Shown: positions 33,901 through 44,131, numbered from the stretch's first letter. The stretch is 64,000 bases of DNA from CBDUQI01 sp965369325 (GCA_965369325.1 CBDUQI010000001.1:1-64000), one strand, 5' to 3'. Notes: generated by a model not told the origin, from the sequence alone. Translations and numbers: made by a program.

Positions 33901-35787
33901 TCAGCGCCGAGGGGCGTCGTCGATACGCGCCACCAGCGCCTGGAAGCGCGGGTCTTCATGCAGGGCGAAGAACTCCGGCCGGGCGGCGAGGAAGGGCACT
34001 TGCGGATCGCGGCTTGAGACGGCCTGTTCGAGCCAGCTCAGGGCAGCGTCCTGATCGCCAAGTTGCGCGTACAGCCCGGCCCTGGCCACCGGTGAGGTGA
34101 AGGCCTTCGCCTTTAGCAGATATCGGAAGACGCCGGCGCGACCATCGGTTTCGAGCACAGTTGCCAGCTCATCGGCCGCTTCGGCATCTGCCGATATGTC
34201 GGACAGACGATGCGTGGCCACCAGTGCCGTGGCTGACTTGTCGTACTCGCGCAAACCCCAATACGCCAGTGATAGCACACGTTGCGTGCGCGCTAAGTCC
34301 GGTTGCGCGGCCGCAACCCGCTCCAGCTCCCGGACGGCGGCCTGGAACTCACCGGCGAACATCAACAACATTGCACCATCGGTACTGGCGTAATAATGCG
34401 GGTCCAGGCGTTTGACTTCGCCGATCTGCACCAGTGCTTCGTCAAAGCGTTCACGCGCGACCAGCAGCCAGGCGTAGCGGCGTCGGGCGACGGTGTCGTT
34501 GGGGTTTAGTTCGATGGCCTCTTGGTAATAGCCCTCCGCAGCCGTAAAATCCCAGCGATCGTAGAAAACCACCTGCGCCAGACAGCCGTAGGCGACGGAG
34601 CTGCTTGCATCAAGCTTCAGCGACAAGCGCACCGACGCCTCGGCACTGCGTAATACCTGTGGCGCGCGTCGGTATTGTTTGAACAACTGCAACTGTGCCT
34701 GCGCTTTACCCAGATGCGGTCCTGGGTCGCTCGGGTATTGCTCGCTGAGTTGCCGGAAGATCACCAACGCCTGCTCAGTCGACGCCGGTTGCTCCAGTGC
34801 CAACCAGTACCGCGCACGCAGATAGCGCTCCAACGCATCGCCGGAGAGGTGACTGACGGGGGGCGGCGCTGGGACTGCCACCGCATGCACGATCCGGCGT
34901 GCAATCTGATCAGCCACCTCACTCTGGACCTTCAGTACATCGTTGAACGGGCGATCGTAACGTGATGCCCACACGTGGATATCGTCGCTCGCATGAATGA
35001 GCTGAGCGGTAATGCGTACGCGGGCGCCGTCGGCCAGAACCGACCCTTCAACCAGATACTCAGCCCCTAACGCTTTAGCGATGGCGGGCAATGACTTGTC
35101 GGTGCTCGCATAGGGCAGCGTTGAGGTACGCGAGATAACACGCAGGCCGCTTTGTTGCGCCAAGGTCATGATTAGCCCATCAGTAATCGCACCGGCAACA
35201 AACTCATCACCACGATCAACCGACATGCTGGAGAACGGCAGGACCGCAACCGTGGGTTGCTGGGAATCGGGTACAAATCGCACATACATCAGCGCTGCGC
35301 CAAGTAGCACCACACCACTCACGAGGGCGTGTCTGACACCCAGCCCCCACGTCCGAGCAGCGGATACGGGCGCCGCTGGCGATGCGAGGTGCACGTCGGC
35401 GATCACGCGATATCCAGCGCCCTTACGTGTTTCGATCAGGTGCGGATTGCGTGCGTCGTCTCGCATCGCTTTTCGCAAGGTACGCACTGCGCCAGTCAAC
35501 ACGTCCTCGGTGACCACTCGATTCGCCCACACCGTCGCCAGCAACTGGTCTTTGGAGACGAATTCACCCGCATGGGCCGCTAGCAGGACCAACACCTGCA
35601 TGGCTTTGGAATTCACGTGGACCGGCTCGGGGTTACCTGCGTGCGCCTGCTCACCGACGGCCCTGCCAACCGGGTGATCGACAAGTGTCTGGCAAAACAG
35701 GTTGTTGCTATGCGGAAGCGCTGTCCACGCCCCGACGCAAAACCCCTCTTCCAACGCGCTGATACGCTCGCACAGCCCTTGTTCCAT
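33901..35787 (-). CDS. CadC-like winged-helix/TolB-like/TPR membrane regulator
   Basis: About 628 residues. An OmpR/CadC-type winged helix (KAMQVLVLLAAHAGEFVSKDQLLATVW, about residues 60-90, then RTLRKAMRDDARNPHLIETRKGAGYRVIADV), one membrane helix (ALVSGVVLLGAALMYV, about 155-170), a TolB-N-like domain (VAVLPFSSMSVDRGDEFVAGAITDGLIMTL) and C-terminal TPR repeats. The same architecture as the protein at 22368-24959, minus the TIR domain. Such proteins are single-component membrane regulators whose periplasmic part senses an unknown signal. GGGAG lies 5 bases before the ATG at 35787. It is preceded by an exported-protein gene and followed by another, a likely small regulon. Confidence 0.85.
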   Translation of the reverse strand: MEQGLCERISALEEGFCVGAWTALPHSNNLFCQTLVDHPVGRAVGEQAHAGNPEPVHVNSKAMQVLVLLAAHAGEFVSKDQLLATVWANRVVTEDVLTGAVRTLRKAMRDDARNPHLIETRKGAGYRVIADVHLASPAAPVSAARTWGLGVRHALVSGVVLLGAALMYVRFVPDSQQPTVAVLPFSSMSVDRGDEFVAGAITDGLIMTLAQQSGLRVISRTSTLPYASTDKSLPAIAKALGAEYLVEGSVLADGARVRITAQLIHASDDIHVWASRYDRPFNDVLKVQSEVADQIARRIVHAVAVPAPPPVSHLSGDALERYLRARYWLALEQPASTEQALVIFRQLSEQYPSDPGPHLGKAQAQLQLFKQYRRAPQVLRSAEASVRLSLKLDASSSVAYGCLAQVVFYDRWDFTAAEGYYQEAIELNPNDTVARRRYAWLLVARERFDEALVQIGEVKRLDPHYYASTDGAMLLMFAGEFQAAVRELERVAAAQPDLARTQRVLSLAYWGLREYDKSATALVATHRLSDISADAEAADELATVLETDGRAGVFRYLLKAKAFTSPVARAGLYAQLGDQDAALSWLEQAVSSRDPQVPFLAARPEFFALHEDPRFQALVARIDDAPRR

Positions 35788-35865
35788 CACTACTCCCAGC
35801 GATGTCTCCCTCTCAGGCGTTTGACATCGCCAATCGCCGTTTTCTCCGGCGAATAGTGCAAAAGG

Positions 35866-36528
35866 TCAGTTTAGGGCGCGCAGCACGAGCTCGTAGCTCG
35901 CCTCAAAACGCCCGCTGGCGGGAATCGCATCCGTCACCGTCGCGTTTGCCATGACGCTGAACTGATACGTGCCCGCCGGCAGCACGATGGCATCGAGCAC
36001 ATTGCTCTGCACCGGTGGCTCATTCAGCGCCGCGAACAGGGTTTGCTCGAACAGCACATCAGCCCCTGACACGAGCTTGACCGTCACACCCGCCTGGAAC
36101 GATGCGAACACATCCGCTGCCGCAGCGGCGGATATCAAGCCCACCACGCCCACGACAGTGCTCTCGTCCAGACTGAACTCGACAGCATAGTCGGAACGGG
36201 CAATACTCAGAATGAAATTGAAGTTCTCACGCACCGTCTGCGCGATACTCTCCCCACGGGCAACGAGCACACTGTCCCCGAGCGCCGATGTTTGACTCGC
36301 AAAGCCCCAGGCCGTGCCGTCGATGCAATTGTTGTGCGCCCGCACCAGCTCGCGAAAGACCTCAAAATCGGTTGCCTCGGCGGAGTCGCCGACTGAAGGC
36401 TCGCTACAGACTTCCGCGAGCGTGGAGACAAAACGCGTCTGATCGATCAGCGTAAGCTGCCCGGCAAGCACCTCGCCGGCACTTCCAAGCGCCAGAACTA
36501 AAACAACGAACCGTCTGATTAACCACAT
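35866..36528 (-). CDS. Exported protein of unknown function
   Basis: About 220 residues. A Sec signal peptide (MWLIRRFVVLVLALGSAGEVLA) is followed by a domain with alternating strands (FNFILSIARSDYAVEFSLDES; AGVTVKLVSGADVLFEQTLFAAL; AGTYQFSVMANATVTDA), suggesting a beta-sandwich. No family recognised. GGAG lies 8 bases before ATG at 36528; an earlier frame start exists at 36555. It lies 75 bases upstream of the winged-helix regulator gene, on the same strand. Confidence 0.6.
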   Translation of the reverse strand: MWLIRRFVVLVLALGSAGEVLAGQLTLIDQTRFVSTLAEVCSEPSVGDSAEATDFEVFRELVRAHNNCIDGTAWGFASQTSALGDSVLVARGESIAQTVRENFNFILSIARSDYAVEFSLDESTVVGVVGLISAAAAADVFASFQAGVTVKLVSGADVLFEQTLFAALNEPPVQSNVLDAIVLPAGTYQFSVMANATVTDAIPASGRFEASYELVLRALN

Positions 36529-36585
36529 CGCATTGCTCCGTGTTGCCCGGGCCACTTCGAACCCACCCTAATACGTGAACGCCGC

Positions 36586-36619
36586 GCCAGACAGCCCATC
36601 ACCCACCGGGCGTTCTGGC
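36586..36619 (-). terminator. Stem-loop at the end of the type VI operon
   Basis: GCCAGA/TCTGGC with inner GCCC/GGGC around a 10-base loop, about 22 bases beyond the stop codon of the operon's last gene. Two mismatched pairs separate the stems and there is no T-run. Confidence 0.5.
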
Positions 36620-36640
36620 CGGACACATCTTCGGCAGAAC

Positions 36641-38299
36641 TTACTCTCCTTCAGCCAGTTCGAACTTGCTCATCTTAAGTTGTAGGGAGCGCCTCGAAAT
36701 ACCGAGCGACTCTGCCGTTCTGGTCCGGTTGCCGTTCAGGTGAGCGAGGCGCTGAGAGATAACCTTACTCTCATACGCATCGAGCGCGTCTTTTAGCGTG
36801 ACAGTCTCCGCGTTCTCTCGGGCAACCGCCTTGAATTGCGTCCAAGGCTCACCCACCAGTTCGCCCGGCAATTCACGCTCGGAAATACTGTTGCCATCTT
36901 CAACAAGGACCACTGCGCGCTCCAACATGTTGCGCAGCTCGCGCACGTTACCAGGAAAGTCGTGTTGCATTAGCACATCCAGTGCCATTGGCGTGACTCC
37001 TTGGATTTTTTTTCCATGAACAGCGGCGAAACCTTCGGTAAAGTGACTTATTAATGCCGGCAGATCGTCGCGGCGCTCGCGCAACGCTGGCACCAAAATT
37101 GGGAAGACCTGCAAACGATAGAATAAATCCTGTCGAAACTTACCCTCCTCAACCCGCTGGCGCAGGTCGTGGTGCGATGCCGCCAGCACTCGCACATCCA
37201 CTTTGCGGCTTTCGGTACTCCCAAGCGGGCGAATCTCGCCTTCTTGCAACGCGCGTAACAACTTCGCTTGCAAGCCCATAGGCAGATCGCCGATTTCATC
37301 TAGAAACAGCGTGCCGCCATTCGCCGCTTCAAACAGGCCCTGACGATCCTCTGTTGCGCCGGTAAAAGCACCTTTGCGGTACCCAAACAACTCACTCTCA
37401 AGCAGTTGCTCCGGCACCGCTGCGCAGTTTTGTGGCACAAAGCGCCCCGCCTTTCGCCGCCCATTGTTGTGCAGGGCCTGAGCAACCAATTCCTTGCCGA
37501 CCCCGGTCTCGCCCCGCACCAGTACCGTGAGGTCGGTATCGGCCACTTTCTCGATAAGCTCGAACAGGCGTTGCATTGGCTTGGAGCTGCCAATAATGTC
37601 AGAGAAGTCGCACCGGCCATAAACACGGCTTCGAAGACGCTGGTTCTCCTGCTCCAGGTCGCGGTTCGACTCGTTGAGGACGGCGATCAGGCGATGATTC
37701 TCCTCAAGCAGGCGCGCGTTGTTGATTGATACGGCGGCCTGTGAGGCAAAAGCGTGCACCAGCTCTTCCTGTTCTGGTCGGAACGCAATCTTCTCCCGAC
37801 TAACGGGGTCTCTAGCGTTGCACAACTCAAGAACACCCACGGTAAATTCCTGCGGCCGATTCAGCGGCGCAAGCAACAGCGACTGCGTAAAGTAACCGGA
37901 TTGCTGATCGGCTCGAAGGCGCTCGCTGAAATTGAACGCGCCCGACGCCTGCACATCGTCTACGCGCACCGGCGTGCCTGAGAAGGCACAGTACGCTTCG
38001 ACATTGCGCGAATTTGGACGACCGCCCGCATACAACTCGATGGGCTGGAAATCACCCAAGCTCGTTTCGGTAACATCGTTCTCAATCACCTGGCCGATGA
38101 GTCGACGACCACTTGGATCAAGAATGTACAGCCGCCCCGACTCGGCATCAGTCAGCCTGCGCGCGGCACGCAAAATCAAGCTCAACAGACGATCAAGATC
38201 TTTCTCGGTCGAGATTGCCGTCATGATCTGTAACAAGCGCTCCTGGGCGCCGTTCGATGCGGCAAACGACTTTTTCATTGACGAACACTCATCACTCAC
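36641..38299 (-). CDS. Sigma-54-dependent activator (GAF/AAA+/Fis-type HTH) of the T6SS operon
   Basis: About 545-552 residues. An N-terminal GAF domain (about 30-190), an AAA+ domain with Walker A GETGVGKE, the sigma-54-contacting GAFTGA loop (RKGAFTGATEDR), Walker B GGTLFLDEIGDL and the arginine-finger region (FRQDLFYRLQVFPI), then a C-terminal Fis-type helix-turn-helix (NRTRTAESLGISRRSLQ). It is the last gene of the type VI operon and resembles VasH-type activators in role, so it probably switches on hcp/vgrG units elsewhere or the operon itself through RpoN. The GTG at 38299 abuts the clpV stop; ATG at 38278 is an alternative start. No convincing -24/-12 promoter was found in the window. 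Confidence 0.92.
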   Translation of the reverse strand: MSDECSSMKKSFAASNGAQERLLQIMTAISTEKDLDRLLSLILRAARRLTDAESGRLYILDPSGRRLIGQVIENDVTETSLGDFQPIELYAGGRPNSRNVEAYCAFSGTPVRVDDVQASGAFNFSERLRADQQSGYFTQSLLLAPLNRPQEFTVGVLELCNARDPVSREKIAFRPEQEELVHAFASQAAVSINNARLLEENHRLIAVLNESNRDLEQENQRLRSRVYGRCDFSDIIGSSKPMQRLFELIEKVADTDLTVLVRGETGVGKELVAQALHNNGRRKAGRFVPQNCAAVPEQLLESELFGYRKGAFTGATEDRQGLFEAANGGTLFLDEIGDLPMGLQAKLLRALQEGEIRPLGSTESRKVDVRVLAASHHDLRQRVEEGKFRQDLFYRLQVFPILVPALRERRDDLPALISHFTEGFAAVHGKKIQGVTPMALDVLMQHDFPGNVRELRNMLERAVVLVEDGNSISERELPGELVGEPWTQFKAVARENAETVTLKDALDAYESKVISQRLAHLNGNRTRTAESLGISRRSLQLKMSKFELAEGE

Positions 38300-40918
38300 T
38301 CACACGAAACTGTACCGGAACGCACCATCGTCACCGAGTGATACTTCCAGTCGCTCTGGCGCTGGATCGGTGCCGAGTTTACCCAGCACTTCGGTGGAAA
38401 TATCGGGCACCAGTGTCTCGTTAATAACGTAATCGATATTTCGTGCGCCGGTCTCCACCTCTTGACACCGTGCAACAATCTGGTCAGCAACTTTTTCGTG
38501 AAACACCAGCTCTATGCGCTGCGCGTGACCCAGGCGTCTAATTAGCTTGCCCAACTTCAGATCGACGATCTCCCTCAACACCTCATCCGCAAGTGGCAGA
38601 TACGGCACGATGTTCATACGCGCCAGCAACGCCGGTTTGAAGTGACTGGACAGGCTCGGGCGAATCTGCCGCGATAACTCAACCGGATCTACATTCTTGT
38701 TATCTTGCCAGTGCTGCAAGATCTGCTCAGAGGCCAGATTGCTGGTCAAAAACACGATCGTGTTGCGGAAATTCACCGTCAGGCTCTGCCCGTCTGCTAA
38801 CTCACCTTTGTCGAACAACTGATAAAACAGATTCATGACATCAGGATGCGCTTTTTCCACCTCATCCAGCAGGACGACGGAGTACGGGCGCTGGCGTACT
38901 GCCTCGGTCAGCATCCCGCCTTTATCAGAATCGACATAACCAGGCGGCGAGCCGATGAGTCGGGACACCGAATGCTTTTCCATAAATTCCGACATATTGA
39001 CCGTGGTCATGAACCGTTCACCGCCAAACATAAGGTCCGCCACACCCAGCGCAGTCTCGGTCTTACCCACACCACTCGGCCCCACCAACAGGAACACGCC
39101 GATTGGTGCATCGGGATTGGCCATCCCCGCTTTGGATGCGCGAATGCGCTGATCAAGTACGGCAATCGCGTGATCTTGACCTTTTATGCGAGCCTGGAGA
39201 CCCTCAGAGAAATCAAGCACACTACTGGCCTGATCGCGCACCATTTTACCGAGCGGGATGCCAGTCCAATCCGATATCACCTGCGCGACGGTATCCGGGC
39301 TGGCTTCATGCGCCACCAGCGGGTCGCCCTGTTGAAGCTCCGCGAGGCGCTCGCATACGCCGGCGAGTTCTTCACGCGAGCCCGGGCTGCTCGGGTCTTC
39401 TTGGTCCTGCGCGGCCAACTGCGCACGCAGTTCCAACACGCGGCTCGCGAGGGTTTTCTCCTCGTGCCAACGTATCTCAACGGCGGCACGCGCCTGGTCG
39501 GTCGATTCCATTTCCAGCACCAACTCACTCACCCGCGCGTGCGCCTGACTCACGCCCGTGTCGATATCACGCTGTATCGCCTGTCGCTCACGTTCCAGAA
39601 TCCGCATTTGGGACTCTAGGCTTTCGAGCGCAGCGGGCTTGGTGCTCTGGCTGAGCTTAACTCTGGCACTGGCAGTATCAAGCACATCGACCGATTTATC
39701 AGGCAGCAGGCGCCCAGAAATGTATCGAGCGGACATTTCGGCCGCAGCAACAATGGCATCATCGCGCACATACACACCGTGCGCTTTCTCATACACCTTA
39801 CGCAGCCCACGCATGATAATCGTGGCTTGCTCCGGCGTGGGCTCCGCCAGCTTGATCGGATGAAACCGCCGAGCAAGCGCCGCGTCCTTTTCTATATATT
39901 TTTTGTACTCCGACCAGGTGGTCGCAGCAATCGTACGTAACTCACCGCGTGCCAAGGCAGGCTTGAGGATATTCGCCGCGTCACCGGTACCAGCCGCGCC
40001 ACCGGCACCAATCAACGTATGCACTTCATCGATAAATAGAACGATCGGTTTTTCGGATGCCTTTACCGCCTGGATCACTGACTTCAAACGCTTTTCGAAC
40101 TCGCCACGTACACTAGCCCCCGCCTGCATTGCCTGCAGGTCCAACGCCAGCAAACTAACCTCTTTCATGCTATCGGGCACTTCGCCGGCAGCGATACGCA
40201 GGGCAAGTCCTTCAACGAGAGCCGTCTTGCCCACACCCGCTTCACCCACTGCAAGTGGATTGTTCTTTCGGCGCCGCCCAAGCACGTCGATAAGTTGGCG
40301 AATTTCTTCATCGCGGCAAAAAATGGGATCGATCTCGCCGGCGCGTGCGTTGGCCGTTAGGTCCTGTGCATACAGTGCCAGCGGCCCATCATCGCCGAGC
40401 GTACTGCCGGGCCCATCTACGGTGCCAGCGCTTGCTGCTCTTGGTTCGGCGCTAGCCTCAAGGAGCTCCGGCAGCGATTTGCGCAACCGTTCATGGGAGA
40501 TTGCAGCAAGCTCATCGGCAGCATCCAGCTGTGCGCATAACTGGCGATTTATCAGTAGCGACAACAACAGCACGCCGGAGCATACCTCTTTGTGCTCAAA
40601 CTCAATAGACCCCAGAAGCCACGCCTCCTGGAACCAGTCAATCAACAACGCGGAGTAAACCGGACGCTCACCGTGGCCTGTCTTGCCCTGCTCCAACTGC
40701 CGGTGTACGCCCGCCAACACCCGATCAGCATCCACATCGAAATGGCGCAATATCGTATGCACGTCATGATTGGGTTCGTTTAGGAACGCGGCAAACAGGT
40801 GCTCGACGGCAATCTCGTAGTTACCACGCTCGATGCAAGCCTCAGCCGCGTCCCCCAAAGCACGTCGGCAATACGGGCTAAGTCGCCGGATCAAAGGCTT
40901 TAACGCAACATTTACCAT
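38300..40918 (-). CDS. clpV: T6SS AAA+ ATPase ClpV (TssH)
   Basis: 872 residues. A ClpN-type N-domain (residues about 1-150), first AAA+ module (Walker A GEAGVGKTAL), a coiled-coil middle domain (LESQMRILERERQAIQRDI, shorter than ClpB's), second AAA+ module (Walker A GPSGVGKTET) and the C-terminal D2 small domain. ClpV pulls apart contracted TssB/TssC sheaths for reuse. The N-terminal helices fit the ClpV group and set it apart from ClpB. GGAG precedes the ATG by 7 bases; the start overlaps the tssG stop by seven bases. Confidence 0.96.
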   Translation of the reverse strand: MVNVALKPLIRRLSPYCRRALGDAAEACIERGNYEIAVEHLFAAFLNEPNHDVHTILRHFDVDADRVLAGVHRQLEQGKTGHGERPVYSALLIDWFQEAWLLGSIEFEHKEVCSGVLLLSLLINRQLCAQLDAADELAAISHERLRKSLPELLEASAEPRAASAGTVDGPGSTLGDDGPLALYAQDLTANARAGEIDPIFCRDEEIRQLIDVLGRRRKNNPLAVGEAGVGKTALVEGLALRIAAGEVPDSMKEVSLLALDLQAMQAGASVRGEFEKRLKSVIQAVKASEKPIVLFIDEVHTLIGAGGAAGTGDAANILKPALARGELRTIAATTWSEYKKYIEKDAALARRFHPIKLAEPTPEQATIIMRGLRKVYEKAHGVYVRDDAIVAAAEMSARYISGRLLPDKSVDVLDTASARVKLSQSTKPAALESLESQMRILERERQAIQRDIDTGVSQAHARVSELVLEMESTDQARAAVEIRWHEEKTLASRVLELRAQLAAQDQEDPSSPGSREELAGVCERLAELQQGDPLVAHEASPDTVAQVISDWTGIPLGKMVRDQASSVLDFSEGLQARIKGQDHAIAVLDQRIRASKAGMANPDAPIGVFLLVGPSGVGKTETALGVADLMFGGERFMTTVNMSEFMEKHSVSRLIGSPPGYVDSDKGGMLTEAVRQRPYSVVLLDEVEKAHPDVMNLFYQLFDKGELADGQSLTVNFRNTIVFLTSNLASEQILQHWQDNKNVDPVELSRQIRPSLSSHFKPALLARMNIVPYLPLADEVLREIVDLKLGKLIRRLGHAQRIELVFHEKVADQIVARCQEVETGARNIDYVINETLVPDISTEVLGKLGTDPAPERLEVSLGDDGAFRYSFV

Positions 40919-41934
40919 CGATATTCTCCTGCGAACCTAGCGCCCACCGTACCCGCGCGCGATGCCAACCAACTATCCCTACCAAGTTGTCCGGCACCCG
41001 CCCCTCCAAGTAAGGTGCTCTGTTCATCGGCATGCCTCAAGCGAAGTTGCAGTTCGTAATCCAGCGGACGCGATAGCACTCTTTCCATTAGGCTGGCAAG
41101 CATCCGTCGACGCTCACCCCCAGCCTGCAACGATTCAAACTGTCGGCGCGTAAGATCGCGTATGTGCAGGCGCAAACCCGCGCCGCGATCGGCCACTGTA
41201 CTTCCCAAGCTTAGATCGCGGCCGAGGGTACTGGCGCGTCGGCCCAACCGGCACTGCTGATCTTCGGGGATATCCATATGCCCCAGCACGAACTGTTCGA
41301 TACGCACATCCAGGCGCAACATCGAGCAAAGGATTTTTCGAAGCATTGGCGCGGAGCACTCCTGACGCGAGAGCCCCCCCAGCAGCGTCAACAGCCGCGT
41401 TGGGGCGAACGGCAAATCGGCGGCGTTGTCGCCAGGTAGGCCGATCAGCGCCAACGCGCGCCGAGAGAACACATCCCGGCCATCCGCCTGATACTCCATG
41501 TAGTATCGATACTTTTTCCAACAACGGTAGAGCAACGCGTACAGTCGATGATGAAATACATCCACAAAGTGGCGTTGCGGACTCTCCTGGTCTTCATCAT
41601 GAAGAAATCGTTCGGAGTAAAAATCCGGTAGGGGTGAATCCACACCGTACAAACCGAAAAAATTGACGGTCAAGCGATAGCGTTCTCGCTCGTCATCAAC
41701 ATCCAGCGGTGGCAACACCTCCAGCGCATCCAGATCGCTGCTCGGAAAGGCCAGCGATGTACTGGGTCGGATTTGAAGTAACTCATCAAGGGTACTGGGC
41801 TCGCCCCGCCAGTCAGGCACCTGGCTAAGATGCTGCTCAAGCAGGTGGATCGCCTGGAAAAAATCAAAGCGATAAGGCCGCGCCATTAGTTGCGCAATTA
41901 CATTATCGGTCGGTTGCCTGACCTCGGTAACCAC
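40912..41934 (-). CDS. tssG: T6SS baseplate protein TssG
   Basis: 340 residues. The family start is clear: DNVIAQLMARPYRFDFFQAIHLLEQH with RPSTSLAFPSSDL and VNFFGLYGVDSPLPDFYSE following. TssG forms the baseplate wedge with TssF and TssE. The GTG at 41934 keeps the conserved leader before PYRFDFF and overlaps tssF by 37 bases. Confidence 0.96.
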   Translation of the reverse strand: MVTEVRQPTDNVIAQLMARPYRFDFFQAIHLLEQHLSQVPDWRGEPSTLDELLQIRPSTSLAFPSSDLDALEVLPPLDVDDERERYRLTVNFFGLYGVDSPLPDFYSERFLHDEDQESPQRHFVDVFHHRLYALLYRCWKKYRYYMEYQADGRDVFSRRALALIGLPGDNAADLPFAPTRLLTLLGGLSRQECSAPMLRKILCSMLRLDVRIEQFVLGHMDIPEDQQCRLGRRASTLGRDLSLGSTVADRGAGLRLHIRDLTRRQFESLQAGGERRRMLASLMERVLSRPLDYELQLRLRHADEQSTLLGGAGAGQLGRDSWLASRAGTVGARFAGEYRW

Positions 41935-43658
41935 TTGAATACCTCATCGCTATCGCGATCAACCAAACTAAGTTGATGAAAGGAATTAAGGCCCGCGAAC
42001 GAGCCCAAGAACTCGTCCAAAACGCACCCAAACGCATACACCGCCCCAAGGCTTCTAAAATCCGTCCGCGACACCGACAAGCGCGTCGACACACCGCGGA
42101 TGGGCAATCCTCGGTACAGGCGATTGGCCGGAGCGCTACTGATCACCCGCAGACTCCCAAGTTGTTTTGCTGTGCGACGCCCGGCGGGCGCATCGACTTT
42201 CCCTTTGAAATCGTAGGTGTTCAATACGGTTCGCAACGTATCTGTATTTAGCAACGTGGTGTAATTGGCAGACATATTGGCCACCAGTTGCCACAATGTG
42301 TGCTCGCCCAGCGGCGGCTCAAGGTGACGGCTTGGGCGAATTAGGTTCTTGAACGTCGCAAACTCGGGTGAGGTTGAAGTGCTTACACGGATGTCACCAG
42401 GATCTAACGCGTGCGGCAGATTTCCGTTACTACATGTCAGATCAACCGATACCGTTTGCTCGCGGCGTGCTGTGGGCTCGCTGTGCACAACGAAGGAGAC
42501 GTAAGCGTTGCCCAAGCCGCCCTGCGGCGCTTGAGCGAATCTCAAGCGGTAGTAGTCACGATCAGTCGGATCAGATTGATGCTCGAATGATTCGAATCGA
42601 TGAAATACTTTCTTCTCGCGCTCACCCGCCACATACCCAGCACAGGCATCTACCGCATACAGCTCACAATGCATCCCTTTGGCACGCTCCACCACCAATG
42701 GATACTCGCTGTGCGAGGCCTCCAGCGGAATCGGCCGCGCCGTGCCTTCAAACAGATTCACAATGGGCACACAATTAATCCGCAGAGCCTGCGCTTCGCG
42801 AATCCCTGAAAAATCCAGATGCCGATCGAAGTTGATAGTTAGTACAAGCTGATCCGCACCGTGTTCACCAAGCGCCGAGGCAATACGCCCAAAACCGTTG
42901 AGATCAACAAACAACTGATGCTCAGGAAAACAAAAATACTCCTGCAAGCCGAGATAACCGCTCGCAACTGAGCCGGTCTCCGGAAGCAGCTCTTCGCCCT
43001 CAACACGCTGCGGCGCCGAGAAGGCCTTTGAGGACAATTCAACACGTGCGACCGGCTGCCCGCCGGACAGGCATACCGCCTGCACATCGCGGGTGTGGTG
43101 CAGCAAAAATCGATATAGGTCCGCCGCCCGATCAAGTTGATCATTTAGGTAAAACCGAAGCCCGTCCTCGGTATCGGCAAACCCTGCGTTCGGCCACACA
43201 GAGAATGACAACTCGAGTGCGGCATGTGACCGATGCTCACGCACGACCAAATCTTCAAGACCCAGTGGATGCAAAGCCACCGACCTGCTGGTGCGGAAAA
43301 GGCAACGAGAGCCGTCCACAGGAATCGACTGCACTTCGGTGCCCGCAGGAACCACCCGGGTCTCGGAAAACGCATTTGGTACCGGCGTGAATTCAAGAAC
43401 AGACATCGCTGGCACTGGCCGCAGATAGTGCGGCCACCACAGGCCAAGCAGGCTCTGAATAATCTCAGGGAACTCATCGTCGAGTTTCTCACGCAGGCGT
43501 CCGGTCAGGAACGCGAACCCCTCGAACAAGCGTTCAACGTCCGGGTCGCTGGCGTCCTTGGCCAAAAACCCCGCTATGTCCCAATGCTCACGCGCCGCGC
43601 GCTGGCGCATATCGCGCAGGTACTCAAGTTCATCAAGATAGTAGGCGTTGCGTGGCAT
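41898..43658 (-). CDS. tssF: T6SS baseplate protein TssF
   Basis: 586 residues. It starts with the family hallmark YYLDELEYLRDM, then FLAKDASDPDVERLFEGFAFLTGRLREKLDDEFPEI, WPHYLRPVPAMSVLEF, and ends RGLPIRGVSTRLSVSRTDFRSLGAVYAFGCVLDEFLGSFAGLNSF. Pairs 2:1 with TssG in the baseplate wedge. Nine bases separate it from tssE. Confidence 0.97.
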   Translation of the reverse strand: MPRNAYYLDELEYLRDMRQRAAREHWDIAGFLAKDASDPDVERLFEGFAFLTGRLREKLDDEFPEIIQSLLGLWWPHYLRPVPAMSVLEFTPVPNAFSETRVVPAGTEVQSIPVDGSRCLFRTSRSVALHPLGLEDLVVREHRSHAALELSFSVWPNAGFADTEDGLRFYLNDQLDRAADLYRFLLHHTRDVQAVCLSGGQPVARVELSSKAFSAPQRVEGEELLPETGSVASGYLGLQEYFCFPEHQLFVDLNGFGRIASALGEHGADQLVLTINFDRHLDFSGIREAQALRINCVPIVNLFEGTARPIPLEASHSEYPLVVERAKGMHCELYAVDACAGYVAGEREKKVFHRFESFEHQSDPTDRDYYRLRFAQAPQGGLGNAYVSFVVHSEPTARREQTVSVDLTCSNGNLPHALDPGDIRVSTSTSPEFATFKNLIRPSRHLEPPLGEHTLWQLVANMSANYTTLLNTDTLRTVLNTYDFKGKVDAPAGRRTAKQLGSLRVISSAPANRLYRGLPIRGVSTRLSVSRTDFRSLGAVYAFGCVLDEFLGSFAGLNSFHQLSLVDRDSDEVFKWLPRSGNRPIM

Positions 43659-43667
43659 ATCTATTTC

Positions 43668-44087
43668 CTAGGCCCGCTCCACGGAGAAGTGATCCAGGCG
43701 TGCCATCACCGTCTGAACCCTGAACGGGGTCTCACCGGCATCAGGCAACTCAAAGCTTGCGGTGATTTCAAAGCGCAGCGCCCCCGGGCGCAGTTCCGGT
43801 TGTTGCTCCACACGAACATCCCTGAGGCGCGGCTCAAACTCCTCGATCATCTCTTTGATGGCACTGCGCAAACGATTGCCCGGATTGCTGTAGAGCAAAA
43901 ACCATCCGGAGAAATCGGGTATGCCGCAACGAGGGGCCGACTGCGAATTCCCCTGGCGAACCTGAAACAAACAGCGCAGGTTATCGATAATCGACTGCTC
44001 CACGGCGCTGGGCGACGTGCGCCTGTGTATGGTATCCACATGAGGCGCCGCCCGGTCCAGGCGAGCAAGTAAATTGCGATCAGCCAT
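43668..44087 (-). CDS. tssE: T6SS baseplate protein TssE (gp25-like)
   Basis: About 139 residues, related to phage T4 gp25 lysozyme-like wedge protein. The GpW/gp25 part is seen in VEQSIIDNLRCLFQVRQGNSQ, IPDFSGWFLL and IKEMIEEFEPRLRDVRVE, the last holding the conserved EPR motif. It starts sheath polymerisation at the baseplate. ATG at 44087 is preferred over the upstream TTG at 44096. There is no hcp gene between it and tssC, where many T6SS clusters carry one. Confidence 0.93.
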   Translation of the reverse strand: MADRNLLARLDRAAPHVDTIHRRTSPSAVEQSIIDNLRCLFQVRQGNSQSAPRCGIPDFSGWFLLYSNPGNRLRSAIKEMIEEFEPRLRDVRVEQQPELRPGALRFEITASFELPDAGETPFRVQTVMARLDHFSVERA

Positions 44088-44131
44088 TTGCGCCAAAGCC
44101 CGTGCGGCCGTTAACTCGCCCGCTCAGGTTC

